DNA of 51,577 bases from Nevskia soli. GTDB taxonomy: Bacteria > Pseudomonadota > Gammaproteobacteria > Nevskiales > Nevskiaceae. The position numbers and the translations under genes are program-made. The notes below the pieces were generated by a model. The model saw nothing but the letters and a program-made list of their open reading frames with translations. It was not told the origin of the DNA and ran no database searches. Positions 10,086 through 19,819 of the stretch are shown in pieces (position 1 is the stretch's first letter; each line of letters starts with the position of its first letter). The stretch is taken from positions 1 through 51,577 of the forward strand of contig JAMFRN010000244.1 of assembly GCA_026224805.1 (NCBI GenBank), written 5' to 3'.

Positions 10086-10187
10086 CAGTGGTTGGTGGTT
10101 AGTGTCGGAGTGGAAGTTGGAGGTTGCGAAAGGATGGGGCTGGATCGAGCGCAAACTAATCACTGACCACTAATCACCAACCACTTC
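10086..10187. repeat. heptad inverted-repeat element A
   Basis: Left arm C-AGTGGTT-GGTGGTT-AGTG, right arm (reverse complement) AGTGGTT-GGTGATT-AGTGGTC-AGTGATT-AGT. Confidence 0.85.
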
Positions 10188-10959
10188 TTTTGGGCGGCCA
10201 GGGAATCAGCATGCTGGTGCTGCGGATGTAGTCGGCGTAGCCAGGCCGGCTCAGGGCGCTCTGCGCTTCAGTCAGCGGCACGCCGGACAGCTTGAGCAGC
10301 AGCCAGGACATGATCAGCGGCGAGGCCAGCGTCAGCCACCAGAAGGAGCTGCCCGCGGCCAGCGGCACATAGGCCAGCCAGTGCAGGCACTCGAAGAAAT
10401 AGTTGGGATGGCGCGAGTAGTACCAGAGACCGCGCCGGCAGACCTGGCCCTTGCTGGTCGGGTCCTTCCTGAACTGTTCCAGCTGCCAGTCGGCCAGGCC
10501 CTCGCCGAACACCGACAGCAGCCAGATCAGCACTGCGGCGGCGCAGCACAAGCTGCCGGGCTCGGCGGGACTCCAGGCCAGCACGACGAAGCTGACCGAC
10601 AACAGCATCGAGAACAGCACCTGGAACTGGAAAAACCAGAACAGGTTGCGGCTGGCCGCCGCGCCCCATTGCTCGCGGAAGCGGCGGTAGCGGCCATCCT
10701 CCGGCTTGCCGTGATTGCGCAGGAACAGGTGGGTGCCGAGGCGCAATCCCCAAGTACCGCCAAGCAGGGCCAGCAGCAGGCGCATTTGCGCCGGGGCCGG
10801 ACCGCGGCAGGCGTACCACACCGCGAGCAGGCCCAGGGTCCAGGCCCACACCGCATCGATCAGGCCGGCATTGCGGGTGCGCAACTGCACCAGCCAGACC
10901 AGGGTGAACAGGATCGCCAGGCCCGCCAGGGCGGCCAGCGCGGCTTCAATCAGGGACAT
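10174..10959 (-). CDS. DUF1295 (steroid 5-alpha-reductase-like) membrane protein
   Basis: Multi-TM protein; motif GLWYYSRHPNYFFECLHWLAY; C-terminal codons lie in repeat A. Confidence 0.83.
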   Translation of the reverse strand: MSLIEAALAALAGLAILFTLVWLVQLRTRNAGLIDAVWAWTLGLLAVWYACRGPAPAQMRLLLALLGGTWGLRLGTHLFLRNHGKPEDGRYRRFREQWGAAASRNLFWFFQFQVLFSMLLSVSFVVLAWSPAEPGSLCCAAAVLIWLLSVFGEGLADWQLEQFRKDPTSKGQVCRRGLWYYSRHPNYFFECLHWLAYVPLAAGSSFWWLTLASPLIMSWLLLKLSGVPLTEAQSALSRPGYADYIRSTSMLIPWPPKRSGW

Positions 10960-11163
10960 GAGGCCCCCGTGGCGTGGTGTTCTTCATCATGGCCTCCCTG
11001 ATACGCAGCCGACGGCATTTCGGATGAACCCCGCGCCGAAGCGCACGCACTTGACTTTAGCGCATCGCCCGGCGTCTGCTAGAGCCCATATCAGTGGCCT
11101 GGCACGAAGCGCCGGGCGCAACATTGGATTGCACCCAGAATGCATCAGAGGGGAAGCCCAATA

Positions 11164-11565
11164 ATGAAAACACCTCTTGCCGTGCGGCAACTGCCGATGG
11201 TCACCGTGCTGGCGCTATGCGCCTGCGCAACTGCGCCCAAGCCGCCGGAAGACGCTCTGCGCGACGCCGCCAACGCCGTCGCCAGCGCCGAGGACGCGCG
11301 CGCGTCCGACTACGCCGCGCCCGAGATGCGCTCGGCCCATGAAAAGCTGCGGGCGGCCCAGGCGCTGGCGCAGCAGGCAACGCCGGACCAGGGCACCCCG
11401 AACGCCATCAAGGCGCGCTGGCTGGCCGAGGAGGCCAGTGCCGATGCGGCACTGGCCGAGGCCAAGGCGCGCGAGGTCCGCACCCAGAGCGTGGTGCGCG
11501 ACTTGCAGAGCAAGGCCGCCGCGCCACCACCGCCCACGGCGGCGCCTTCCGGCAGCGGGAGTTAG
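11164..11565 (+). CDS. DUF4398-like lipoprotein
   Basis: Signal/lipobox VLALCACATAP, Ala/Glu-rich helical region DAANAVASAEDARASDYAAPEMRSAHEKLRAA. Confidence 0.7.
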   Translation: MKTPLAVRQLPMVTVLALCACATAPKPPEDALRDAANAVASAEDARASDYAAPEMRSAHEKLRAAQALAQQATPDQGTPNAIKARWLAEEASADAALAEAKAREVRTQSVVRDLQSKAAAPPPPTAAPSGSGS

Positions 11566-11568
11566 GCC

Positions 11569-11901
11569 ATGATCCGTCCACTGAAATTGTTGCTGCGCGG
11601 CGGCGCCATCGCCGCCCTGCTGGCCCTGGCCTCCTGCTTCCACGGCTCGGTCAAGGACCCGGCGGCCGACCGGGTACGCGCCGACCTCGATCAATTGCAG
11701 GCCGATCCGCAACTGGCCAGCCGCGCGCCGGTGGCGCTGAAGGAGGCACAGGAAGCGGTGGCTGCCGCAGAAGAGCCGCAAAAAGACCCGGCGCTATCCG
11801 CCCACCTGGTCTACATCGCCGACCGCAAGGTGCGGACCGCCAGGGCGCTGGCCGAGGCGCGTGTCGCCGAGGATCAGCTGAAGGCCCTGCAAGGGCAGTA
11901 G
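11569..11901 (+). CDS. second small DUF4398-like lipoprotein
   Basis: Lipobox LALASC; helical region similar in character to the upstream gene; 3-nt gap. Confidence 0.65.
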   Translation: MIRPLKLLLRGGAIAALLALASCFHGSVKDPAADRVRADLDQLQADPQLASRAPVALKEAQEAVAAAEEPQKDPALSAHLVYIADRKVRTARALAEARVAEDQLKALQGQ

Positions 11902-11910
11902 CGGAGAAGC

Positions 11911-11989
11911 TAGTGGTTGGTGATTAGTGGCTAGTGGTTAGTAACAGCAACCGCGAAATTCCGCCGCTTCTACTGACCACTAACCACTG
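11911..11989. repeat. heptad inverted-repeat element B
   Basis: Left arm AGTGGTT-GGTGATT-AGTGGCT-AGTGGTT-AGTA, right arm tactgaccactaaccactg. Confidence 0.85.
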
Positions 11990-11991
11990 TT

Positions 11992-12450
11992 TCAAATCAG
12001 CTGCAGCAGCCGCTGCGCGCTCTCGCGCAGATTGTCCTGCCATTGCAGGCCGACGATGGGCTGGCCGGTGGCGGAGTCGCGGAACGGCATCTCCTCGCCG
12101 CTGCCGATGACCAGGCGGTAGTCGATGGTCAGCTCGGTGCCGGCGGCAAGATCGTCCTGGGCAAAGATGAAACCCAGGTGCCACAGGCCGTTCGGCGTGA
12201 AGGAATGGTTGACGTAACACTCGTCGCTCCACTCCGGCGTCAGCGAAAACCAGTCCTCGAACCAGCGCACGCTGGATTCCACCTCGATCGAATCCTGCGG
12301 AAACTTGCGCAGCTCCCGCTCCGGCATCAGGGTGTGAATCTTGTCGGGGGCAATGATGACCCGCCCGCGCGCCACCGCCTCGTCGAGGAAGAAGCCCTTG
12401 CCGGCGCCGGCGATGCGCGAGGCTTCGATGCGGTAGCGTGGAACGATCAT
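11992..12450 (-). CDS. SET-domain protein
   Basis: GAGKGFF, YVNHSFTPN and AGTELTIDYR motifs typical of SET domains. Confidence 0.78.
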   Translation of the reverse strand: MIVPRYRIEASRIAGAGKGFFLDEAVARGRVIIAPDKIHTLMPERELRKFPQDSIEVESSVRWFEDWFSLTPEWSDECYVNHSFTPNGLWHLGFIFAQDDLAAGTELTIDYRLVIGSGEEMPFRDSATGQPIVGLQWQDNLRESAQRLLQLI

Positions 12451-12490
12451 GGAAGAAGCCGAACCCTAGTTAGTGCCGCTTGTTTGAATA

Positions 12491-12514
12491 GTCCGCGCCA
12501 TGGAGGGCGCGGAC
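12491..12514. terminator. hairpin downstream of hslO (possible terminator or processing stem)
   Basis: gtccgcgcc-atggag-ggcgcggac, 9-bp perfect stem; no clear U-tract. Confidence 0.45.
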
Positions 12515-12533
12515 TTGTCCAGGATGGACACAC

Positions 12534-12579
12534 CCAATACCCGGCACTGAGGCCTGCAGGCCTCAGTGCCGGGTATTGG
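12534..12579. repeat. perfect 46-bp palindrome overlapping the hslO stop codon
   Basis: ccaatacccggcactgaggcctg|caggcctcagtgccgggtattgg, no spacer. Confidence 0.95.
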
Positions 12580-13429
12580 ACGGCACGCTACCGGCAGCCA
12601 CGAACAACTCCGCCGTCTCAACCGGGTTGAAAACGTAGTCCTTGCCGCAGAACTCGCAGGTGATGGAGATGCGGCCCTGCTCGGCGATGATGGAATCGCA
12701 CTCCTCCCGCCCGAGCGACAGCAGCAGGCGCGCAATGCCGGCGCGCGAGCAGCGGCAGGCGACGTTGACCGGGCGCGGCTCGAACAGGCGCAACTCCTCT
12801 TCGGCGAACAGGCGCCCCAGCAGCGTGGCGGGATCGGCCTGCAGCAATTCTTCCGGCTTGAGCGTCGCGGCGAGAATGGAGACGTGCTCCCAGTCCTCCT
12901 CGCTGCCCTGGGCGTCTTCCAGCGGCAGGCGCTGCAGCATGAAGCCGCGCAGGCGGTCGCCGTCGGCGGCCAGGCGGATCAGCGTCGGCAACTGTTCGGA
13001 CTGCACGAAATAGGCTTCCAGCGACTGCGCCAGCGAGGCGCCCTCGATCGGCACCAGGGCCTGGCTGGCCTCGCGGCTCTGGCCGTGCGGCTCCAGCATC
13101 AGCGCCAGCACACCGCCGTGCAGCAGGCCGGTAAAAGTGCCTTGCAGCTCGGCCGGGGCCTTGGCCATGGCGCGCACCTCGAGGTGATGATCGACCTGGG
13201 CCACCAGCAGCTTCATCGCATCCTCGCCCTGGAACTGCAGGTTGATGCGTCCCTCGAAACCCAGGTGGGTAGCGAGCAGCGGCATCGCCGCCATGGCCTG
13301 CCCGATCAGGCCGCGCACGTCGGCGCTGTAGACGCGATGGCCGAGCATCTCGGCCACGCCTTCGGAAATCTCGACGAAGGCGCCGTGCGCAACCTTGTTC
13401 TCGAACAGGAAGCCAGTCAGAAGATTCAT
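12563..13429 (-). CDS. hslO: redox-regulated chaperone Hsp33
   Basis: C-terminal Zn motif CRCSR...CEFCGKDY; typical length. Confidence 0.93.
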   Translation of the reverse strand: MNLLTGFLFENKVAHGAFVEISEGVAEMLGHRVYSADVRGLIGQAMAAMPLLATHLGFEGRINLQFQGEDAMKLLVAQVDHHLEVRAMAKAPAELQGTFTGLLHGGVLALMLEPHGQSREASQALVPIEGASLAQSLEAYFVQSEQLPTLIRLAADGDRLRGFMLQRLPLEDAQGSEEDWEHVSILAATLKPEELLQADPATLLGRLFAEEELRLFEPRPVNVACRCSRAGIARLLLSLGREECDSIIAEQGRISITCEFCGKDYVFNPVETAELFVAAGSVPSNTRH

Positions 13430-14883
13430 CAGCCCGCCAGTTTTTCCTTGAGCAGCCGGTTCAGCACATCCGGATTGGCCTTGCCCTGCGTCGCCTTCAT
13501 CGCCTGGCCGACGAAGAAGCCGAACAGCTTGTCCTTGCCGGAACGGTACTCGGCCAGCTGGCCGGGATTCTTCGCGATGACATCCTCGATGGCCTTGACG
13601 ATGGCCGACTCGTCGGTGATCTGCACCAGGCCCTTGGCCTTGATGATGGTGTCGGCATCGCCTTCGCCGGCCAGCATGGCCTCGAACACTTCCTTGGCGA
13701 TCTTGCCGGAAATGGTCTTGTCTACGATGCGCTTGAGCATGCCGGCCAGCGCATCCGAACTGATCGGCGAGGTATCGATGTCCTTGCCGATCTTGTTCAG
13801 CGCACCAAGCAGGTCGGTGGCAACCCAGTTGGCGCAGAGCTTGGCTTCGGCGCCGGAAGCCTTGACCACCGCTTCGTAATAGGCAGCCAGTTCGCGCGAG
13901 CTGGTCAGGGTCCGGGCATCGTAGGCGGACAGGCCGTAATCCTTTTCGAAGCGCGCGCGCTTGGCTTCCGGCAGTTCCGGCAGCTTGCCGCGGATGTCGG
14001 CGATGTACTCCGGCGTGCAGACGATGGGCAGTAGGTCGGGATCGGGGAAGTAGCGATAGTCGTTGGAGTTTTCCTTGACGCGCATCGACTTGGTCTCACC
14101 GGTATCCGGGTTGAACAAGCGCGTTTCCTGGATGATCTCGCCGCCGCTTTCAATCTCTCGAATCTGGCGATCGATCTCAAATTCGATGGCCTTCTCAACA
14201 TAGCGGAAGGAGTTGACATTCTTGGTTTCGGTGCGGGTGCCAAAGGGCTCGCCCTTGCGCCGCACGGAGACGTTGGCGTCACAGCGGAAGCTGCCTTCCT
14301 GCATGTTGCCGTCGCAGATGCCCAGGTAGACCACCAGCTGATGCAGCTTCTTCAGGTAGGCCACCGCTTCCTGCGCGGTGCGGATGTCCGGCTCGGACAC
14401 GATCTCGATCAGCGGCGTGCCGGCGCGGTTGAGGTCGATGCCGGTGGCGTCCGAGTAGTTCTCATGCAGGGACTTGCCGGCGTCCTCTTCCATGTGGGCG
14501 CGGGTGATGCCGATGGTCTTGTGGATGACGCCGCCATGGCCGTCATCCAGCTCGATGTCGAGCTTGCCCTTGCCCACGATCGGCAACTCGAACTGCGAGA
14601 TCTGGTAGCCCTTGGGCAGGTCCGGGTAGAAGTAGTGCTTGCGCGCGAACACGCAGCGCTCGGCTACTTCCGCGCCGACCGCCAGGCCGAAAGTCACCGC
14701 CATGCGCAGGGCATCGCCGTTGAGCACCGGCAGCACGCCGGGGAAGCCCAGCGTCACGCCGTCGGCCTGGGTGTTCGGCTCGGCGCCGTAGGCGGTGGCC
14801 GCGCCGGAGAAGATTTTCGATTTGGTCATGAGCTGGCAATGCACTTCCAGCCCGATGACGGCTTCCCACGTCGTGCTGCTCAT
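13429..14883 (-). CDS. gatB: Asp-tRNA(Asn)/Glu-tRNA(Gln) amidotransferase subunit B
   Basis: [23 protein letters not shown]; adjacent gatA and gatC. Confidence 0.97.
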   Translation of the reverse strand: MSSTTWEAVIGLEVHCQLMTKSKIFSGAATAYGAEPNTQADGVTLGFPGVLPVLNGDALRMAVTFGLAVGAEVAERCVFARKHYFYPDLPKGYQISQFELPIVGKGKLDIELDDGHGGVIHKTIGITRAHMEEDAGKSLHENYSDATGIDLNRAGTPLIEIVSEPDIRTAQEAVAYLKKLHQLVVYLGICDGNMQEGSFRCDANVSVRRKGEPFGTRTETKNVNSFRYVEKAIEFEIDRQIREIESGGEIIQETRLFNPDTGETKSMRVKENSNDYRYFPDPDLLPIVCTPEYIADIRGKLPELPEAKRARFEKDYGLSAYDARTLTSSRELAAYYEAVVKASGAEAKLCANWVATDLLGALNKIGKDIDTSPISSDALAGMLKRIVDKTISGKIAKEVFEAMLAGEGDADTIIKAKGLVQITDESAIVKAIEDVIAKNPGQLAEYRSGKDKLFGFFVGQAMKATQGKANPDVLNRLLKEKLAG

Positions 14884-16340
14884 GCAAACCCCTTCGGCCA
14901 GCGCTTGTGGAAGTCGGTGGCCTGCTGATACTGGTGGGCGGCATTGAGCATGCGGCCCTCGTCGAAGAAATTGCCCATCAGCTGCAGGCCGATCGGCAGG
15001 TCCTGGTGGAAGCCAGCCGGCAGGCTCATAGCCGGGATGCCGGCGAGGTTGGCGGCGATGGTGTAGATGTCGTTGAGGTACATCGCCACCGGGTCGTCAC
15101 TCTTGTCGCCCAGCTTGATGGCCACGCTCTGCGCCGTGGGCCCCAGGATCAGGTCCACTTCGCCAAAAGCGCGGCGGAAGTCGTCGTAGATCAGCCGGCG
15201 CACTTTCTGCGCCTTGAGATAGTAGGCGTCGTAATAGCCATGGCTCAGCACATAGGTGCCGATCATGATGCGGCGCTGCACTTCGGCGCCGAAGCCTTCG
15301 CCGCGGCTGCGCTTGTACAGCTCTTCCAGGGTGTGCACGCCTTCGGCGCGGTGGCCGTAGCGCACACCGTCGAAGCGGGCCAGGTTGCTGGATGCTTCCG
15401 CCGGCGCCACCACGTAGTAGGTCGGCACCGACAGCGGTGCATTGGGCAGCGACACTTCACGGACGCTGGCGCCCAGGCCCTCGAACACCTTGACCGCCGC
15501 CTCGATGCAGGCGCGCGCGCCGGGGTCGAGCCCTTCGGCGAAATACTCCTTGGGCAGGCCGATGCGCAGGCCGCGAATGGAAGCGCCCAGCGCCCCGACG
15601 TAATCGTCCACCGGCCGCTCGACGCTGGTGGAATCCAGCGGGTCGAAGCCGGACATGGCCTGCAGCACCACGGCGGCATCCTCGGCGCTGCGCGCCACCA
15701 CCCCGGCCTGATCCAGGCTGGAGGCGAAGGCGATCATGCCGTAGCGCGAGACGCGGCCGTAGGTGGGCTTGATGCCGGTGAGATTGGTCAGCGCCGCGGG
15801 CTGGCGGATGGAGCCGCCGGTATCGGTGGCGGTGGCCACCGGCGCCAGGCCGGCCGCCACTGCGGCCACCGAGCCGCCGGAGGAGCCGCCGGGCACGCGC
15901 TCGACGTCCCAGGGATTCTTCACCGGACCGTAGAACGAGGTCTCGTTGGACGAGCCCATGGCGAATTCGTCCATGTTGGCCTTGCCCAGCATGACCATGC
16001 CGGCGCCGTCGAGCTTGCGCACGATGGTGGCGTCGTAAGGGGCGATGAACTTGTCCAGCATCTTCGAGCCGCAGGAGGTCCGCACCCCAGAAGTGCAGAA
16101 AATATCCTTCTGCGCCAATGGGATACCGGTCAGGGCCGAGCCTTGGCCGGCGGCCAGCCGGGCATCGGCGGCGTCGGCCTGGGCCAGGGCGCGGTCGGCG
16201 GTGACGGTGATGTAGCTGTTCAGCGCCGGGTCGTGCCGGCCGATGCGGCCCAGGTAGTGCTGGGTAAGCTCACGACTGGAGAATTTCTTGGCGCGCAGGC
16301 CTTCACCCAGTTCGCGCAGGGACAGTTCGTGCAGGCTCAT
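14880..16340 (-). CDS. gatA: Asp-tRNA(Asn)/Glu-tRNA(Gln) amidotransferase subunit A
   Basis: Amidase signature [32 protein letters not shown]; start chosen at ATG 16340. Confidence 0.97.
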   Translation of the reverse strand: MSLHELSLRELGEGLRAKKFSSRELTQHYLGRIGRHDPALNSYITVTADRALAQADAADARLAAGQGSALTGIPLAQKDIFCTSGVRTSCGSKMLDKFIAPYDATIVRKLDGAGMVMLGKANMDEFAMGSSNETSFYGPVKNPWDVERVPGGSSGGSVAAVAAGLAPVATATDTGGSIRQPAALTNLTGIKPTYGRVSRYGMIAFASSLDQAGVVARSAEDAAVVLQAMSGFDPLDSTSVERPVDDYVGALGASIRGLRIGLPKEYFAEGLDPGARACIEAAVKVFEGLGASVREVSLPNAPLSVPTYYVVAPAEASSNLARFDGVRYGHRAEGVHTLEELYKRSRGEGFGAEVQRRIMIGTYVLSHGYYDAYYLKAQKVRRLIYDDFRRAFGEVDLILGPTAQSVAIKLGDKSDDPVAMYLNDIYTIAANLAGIPAMSLPAGFHQDLPIGLQLMGNFFDEGRMLNAAHQYQQATDFHKRWPKGFA

Positions 16341-16624
16341 TCGATGACCTTGGGCACCAGGTAAAGGCCATTTTCCACGGCGGGGGCGATGGCCTGGAAG
16401 GCATCGCGGCGGTTTTCCTCGCTGACCGCATCCGGACGCAGGCGCTGTACCATGTCCAGCGGGTGCGCCATCGGCTGCACGCCGTCGGTGGCGGCGCCGG
16501 ATAACTGGCCCACCATCTCCAGAATGTTGGACAACTGCCGCGCATAAGGTTCTACTTTCTCGGGCGGCAGCGACAGTCGCGCAAGATGCGCGACCTGTTT
16601 GACTTGTTCCGGGCTCAGGCTCAT
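16337..16624 (-). CDS. gatC: Asp-tRNA(Asn)/Glu-tRNA(Gln) amidotransferase subunit C
   Basis: 95 aa, [28 protein letters not shown]; overlaps gatA. Confidence 0.95.
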   Translation of the reverse strand: MSLSPEQVKQVAHLARLSLPPEKVEPYARQLSNILEMVGQLSGAATDGVQPMAHPLDMVQRLRPDAVSEENRRDAFQAIAPAVENGLYLVPKVIE

Positions 16625-16739
16625 CGGGCGATTCAGTCGAAAGGAATTGGCTGGATTGGAAATCGGACAGACTGTCGCGGGCTGGTCGAGAACGGTGCAA
16701 AACCGGCCAAACGGCAGACTTTCACGGAAGAAAATGCGC

Positions 16740-16754
16740 TATCATGAAATGATA
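16740..16754. promoter_or_regulatory. candidate divergent promoter element between gatC and mreB
   Basis: Symmetric tatcat-gaa-atgata in an AT-rich patch; gives a TATCAT -10-like hexamer on both strands. Confidence 0.3.
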
Positions 16755-16838
16755 AACGATTTACAAGTTCCCTACGCCTGCCGCACTGCGCCCGGGCCCG
16801 CCCCGAGGCGGCTCCCGTAGCGCCAAAATCCCGAATAA

Positions 16839-17951
<1,113 letters not shown>

Positions 17952-17955
17952 ACAA

Positions 17956-18121
17956 GCAGTTTCCAGTTATTGGTGGCCAGTTTCCAGTAAAAGCGGGGTC
18001 GCTCGGCAGGTGTCGGGCAGCTGTTTTTCCTTGTAGCCAGCGGGCCACGGTAAGGGCAAAATCAGTGCGCCGGTTGCGGCGCAACGAAACTGGAAACCGG
18101 CAACTGGAAACCGACCACTGC
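17956..18121. repeat. heptad inverted-repeat element D
   Basis: Left arm GC-AGTTTCC-AGTTATT-GGTGGCC-AGTTTCC-AGT, right arm (reverse complement) GC-AGTGGTC-GGTTTCC-AGTTGCC-GGTTTCC-AGT. Confidence 0.75.
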
Positions 18122-18122
18122 T

Positions 18123-19172
18123 TTGAACACGCTTAGCGACGCAGCCCGCAAAACGCTGTTTCCCCGTGGCATCGGCCTGGGGCTGAAATACCTACTCTTC
18201 GCCGTCCTGTCGATCGGCCTGATGGTCACCGATCACCGTGGCGACGCGCGCCTGCGGCCGATCCGGGATTGGACTGCGCGCGCCCTGCAGCCAATTCTAT
18301 GGCTGACTTCGCTGCCGCAGGCCACCTTCAATCTTGGCGACCATTTCCGCAGCCGCGAAGCGCTGCTTATCGAAAACCAGGCCCTGCATCAGAAGCAGCT
18401 GGAGCTGGAAGGTCGGCTGCTGCGCCTGGACGCGCTGGAAGCCGAGAACGCGCGCATCCGCGAACTGCTGTCTTCCGCCGCCTCGCTGCAGACCCGCGTG
18501 CTGATCGCGGAGATCATGCAGGTGAGCCAGGAGCCCTACCGGCAGATCGTGCTCAACAAGGGCGAGCGAGACGGCGTCTACAAGGGCCAGGCCCTGGTCG
18601 ATGCCGACGGCATCATGGGCCAGGTGATGCAGGTCAACCCCGGCAGCAGCGTGGCCCTGCTGGTCACCGACCTGGACAACAGCGTACCGGTGGAGATCAA
18701 TCGCACCGGCCTGCAGACCATCGCGCGGGGCCGCGGCGACGGCCAGACCCTGTCGCTGCCCTTCCTGCCCGGCAATGCCGACATCAAGGTGGGCGACCTG
18801 CTGGTGTCCTCCGGGCTTGGTGGGCGCTTCCCGCCCGGCTACCCGGTGGGCAAGATCAACGAACTGCGCCATCCGGCCGGCGAAAGCTTCATGGAAGGCA
18901 TCGCCTACCCCACCGCCCGGCTCAATCAAGGCCACCAGGCCCTGCTGGTGTGGTCGGAACGCCCGGCGCTGGCGGCGGAGCCGGAACCCGCGGTCGAGCG
19001 CCCCGCCGACGCCAGCGGCAATACCGCCGCTAACGCCAAGGCAGCGGCGGCTGCGCCGAGCAAGCGCGACACCACGGCCGCGCACAAGCTCGAGACCCCG
19101 CAGAAGACCCCCGCACCGGCAGCAGCGCCCGCGCCGGCCAAGCCCGCCACTCCAGCCGTGCCGCACCGATGA
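18123..19172 (+). CDS. mreC: rod shape-determining protein MreC
   Basis: Position after mreB, N-terminal TM then coiled coil, MreC-like core; TTG start inferred. Confidence 0.92.
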   Translation: MNTLSDAARKTLFPRGIGLGLKYLLFAVLSIGLMVTDHRGDARLRPIRDWTARALQPILWLTSLPQATFNLGDHFRSREALLIENQALHQKQLELEGRLLRLDALEAENARIRELLSSAASLQTRVLIAEIMQVSQEPYRQIVLNKGERDGVYKGQALVDADGIMGQVMQVNPGSSVALLVTDLDNSVPVEINRTGLQTIARGRGDGQTLSLPFLPGNADIKVGDLLVSSGLGGRFPPGYPVGKINELRHPAGESFMEGIAYPTARLNQGHQALLVWSERPALAAEPEPAVERPADASGNTAANAKAAAAAPSKRDTTAAHKLETPQKTPAPAAAPAPAKPATPAVPHR

Positions 19173-19663
19173 ACCGCGACAGCAATCCACTGGTCTTCAT
19201 GTTCAGCCTGCTGCTGGCACTGGGTCTGCAGGTCCTGGCGCTGCCGGACTTCATCGCCTCGTTCCGGCCGCTGCTGCTGGCGCTGACCCTGGCCTACTGG
19301 GCGGTGTATGCACCGGAAATGCCGGCGCTGCTGGCGGCCTGGCTGCTGGGACTGTGCTGCGACGTGCTCTACGGCGCGCCATTGGGGCAGTACGCACTGG
19401 GCCTGGTGACGGTGGCTTACGCGACGCGGCGCCTGAGCGGCACGCTGCTGGCGTTCCCGCTGTGGCAGGCGACGCTAACGCTGGTGCCGGTATGGGCGAT
19501 CTACATCTTCCTGATGTTCTGGATCGACGGCCTGACCCATCATCAGGCCGATCCCCTGCACCGCTGGCTGCCCCTGCTCAGCACCAGCCTGCTGTGGCCG
19601 CTGATCGCCGGCATGCTGGGCGACATGCGCGGCCGCCGCAGCCGCCGCGGCATCCTGCCTTGA
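19169..19663 (+). CDS. mreD: rod shape-determining protein MreD
   Basis: Small multi-TM protein overlapping mreC by 4 nt. Confidence 0.92.
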   Translation: MNRDSNPLVFMFSLLLALGLQVLALPDFIASFRPLLLALTLAYWAVYAPEMPALLAAWLLGLCCDVLYGAPLGQYALGLVTVAYATRRLSGTLLAFPLWQATLTLVPVWAIYIFLMFWIDGLTHHQADPLHRWLPLLSTSLLWPLIAGMLGDMRGRRSRRGILP

Positions 19664-19675
19664 ACGGATCATTAA

Positions 19676-19799
19676 GGCCATGTCGGATAGCACACCCCGG
19701 AAGATGAATTTAGCTATGGACATGGCCGCCCTCACCCCACCAATCGCTCCGCGATTGCCCCCCCCCTCTCCCGCTGCACGGGCGAGGGACGCAAGCGTC
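19676..19799. repeat. hairpin cluster between mreD and rodA
   Basis: ggccatgtc.gg.atagc / gctat.g.gacatggcc (19676..19727); caatcgc-tcc-gcgattg (19741..19757); ccctctccc / gggcgaggg (19764..19788); gacgc-aa-gcgtc (19788..19799). Confidence 0.7.
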
Positions 19800-19819
19800 G
19801 CTGCGCGACATTCACGTCA

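Noticed and set aside
14907-16364. 485-aa plus-strand ORF opposite gatA
   Set aside because: Shadow ORF; gatA is unambiguous on the minus strand.
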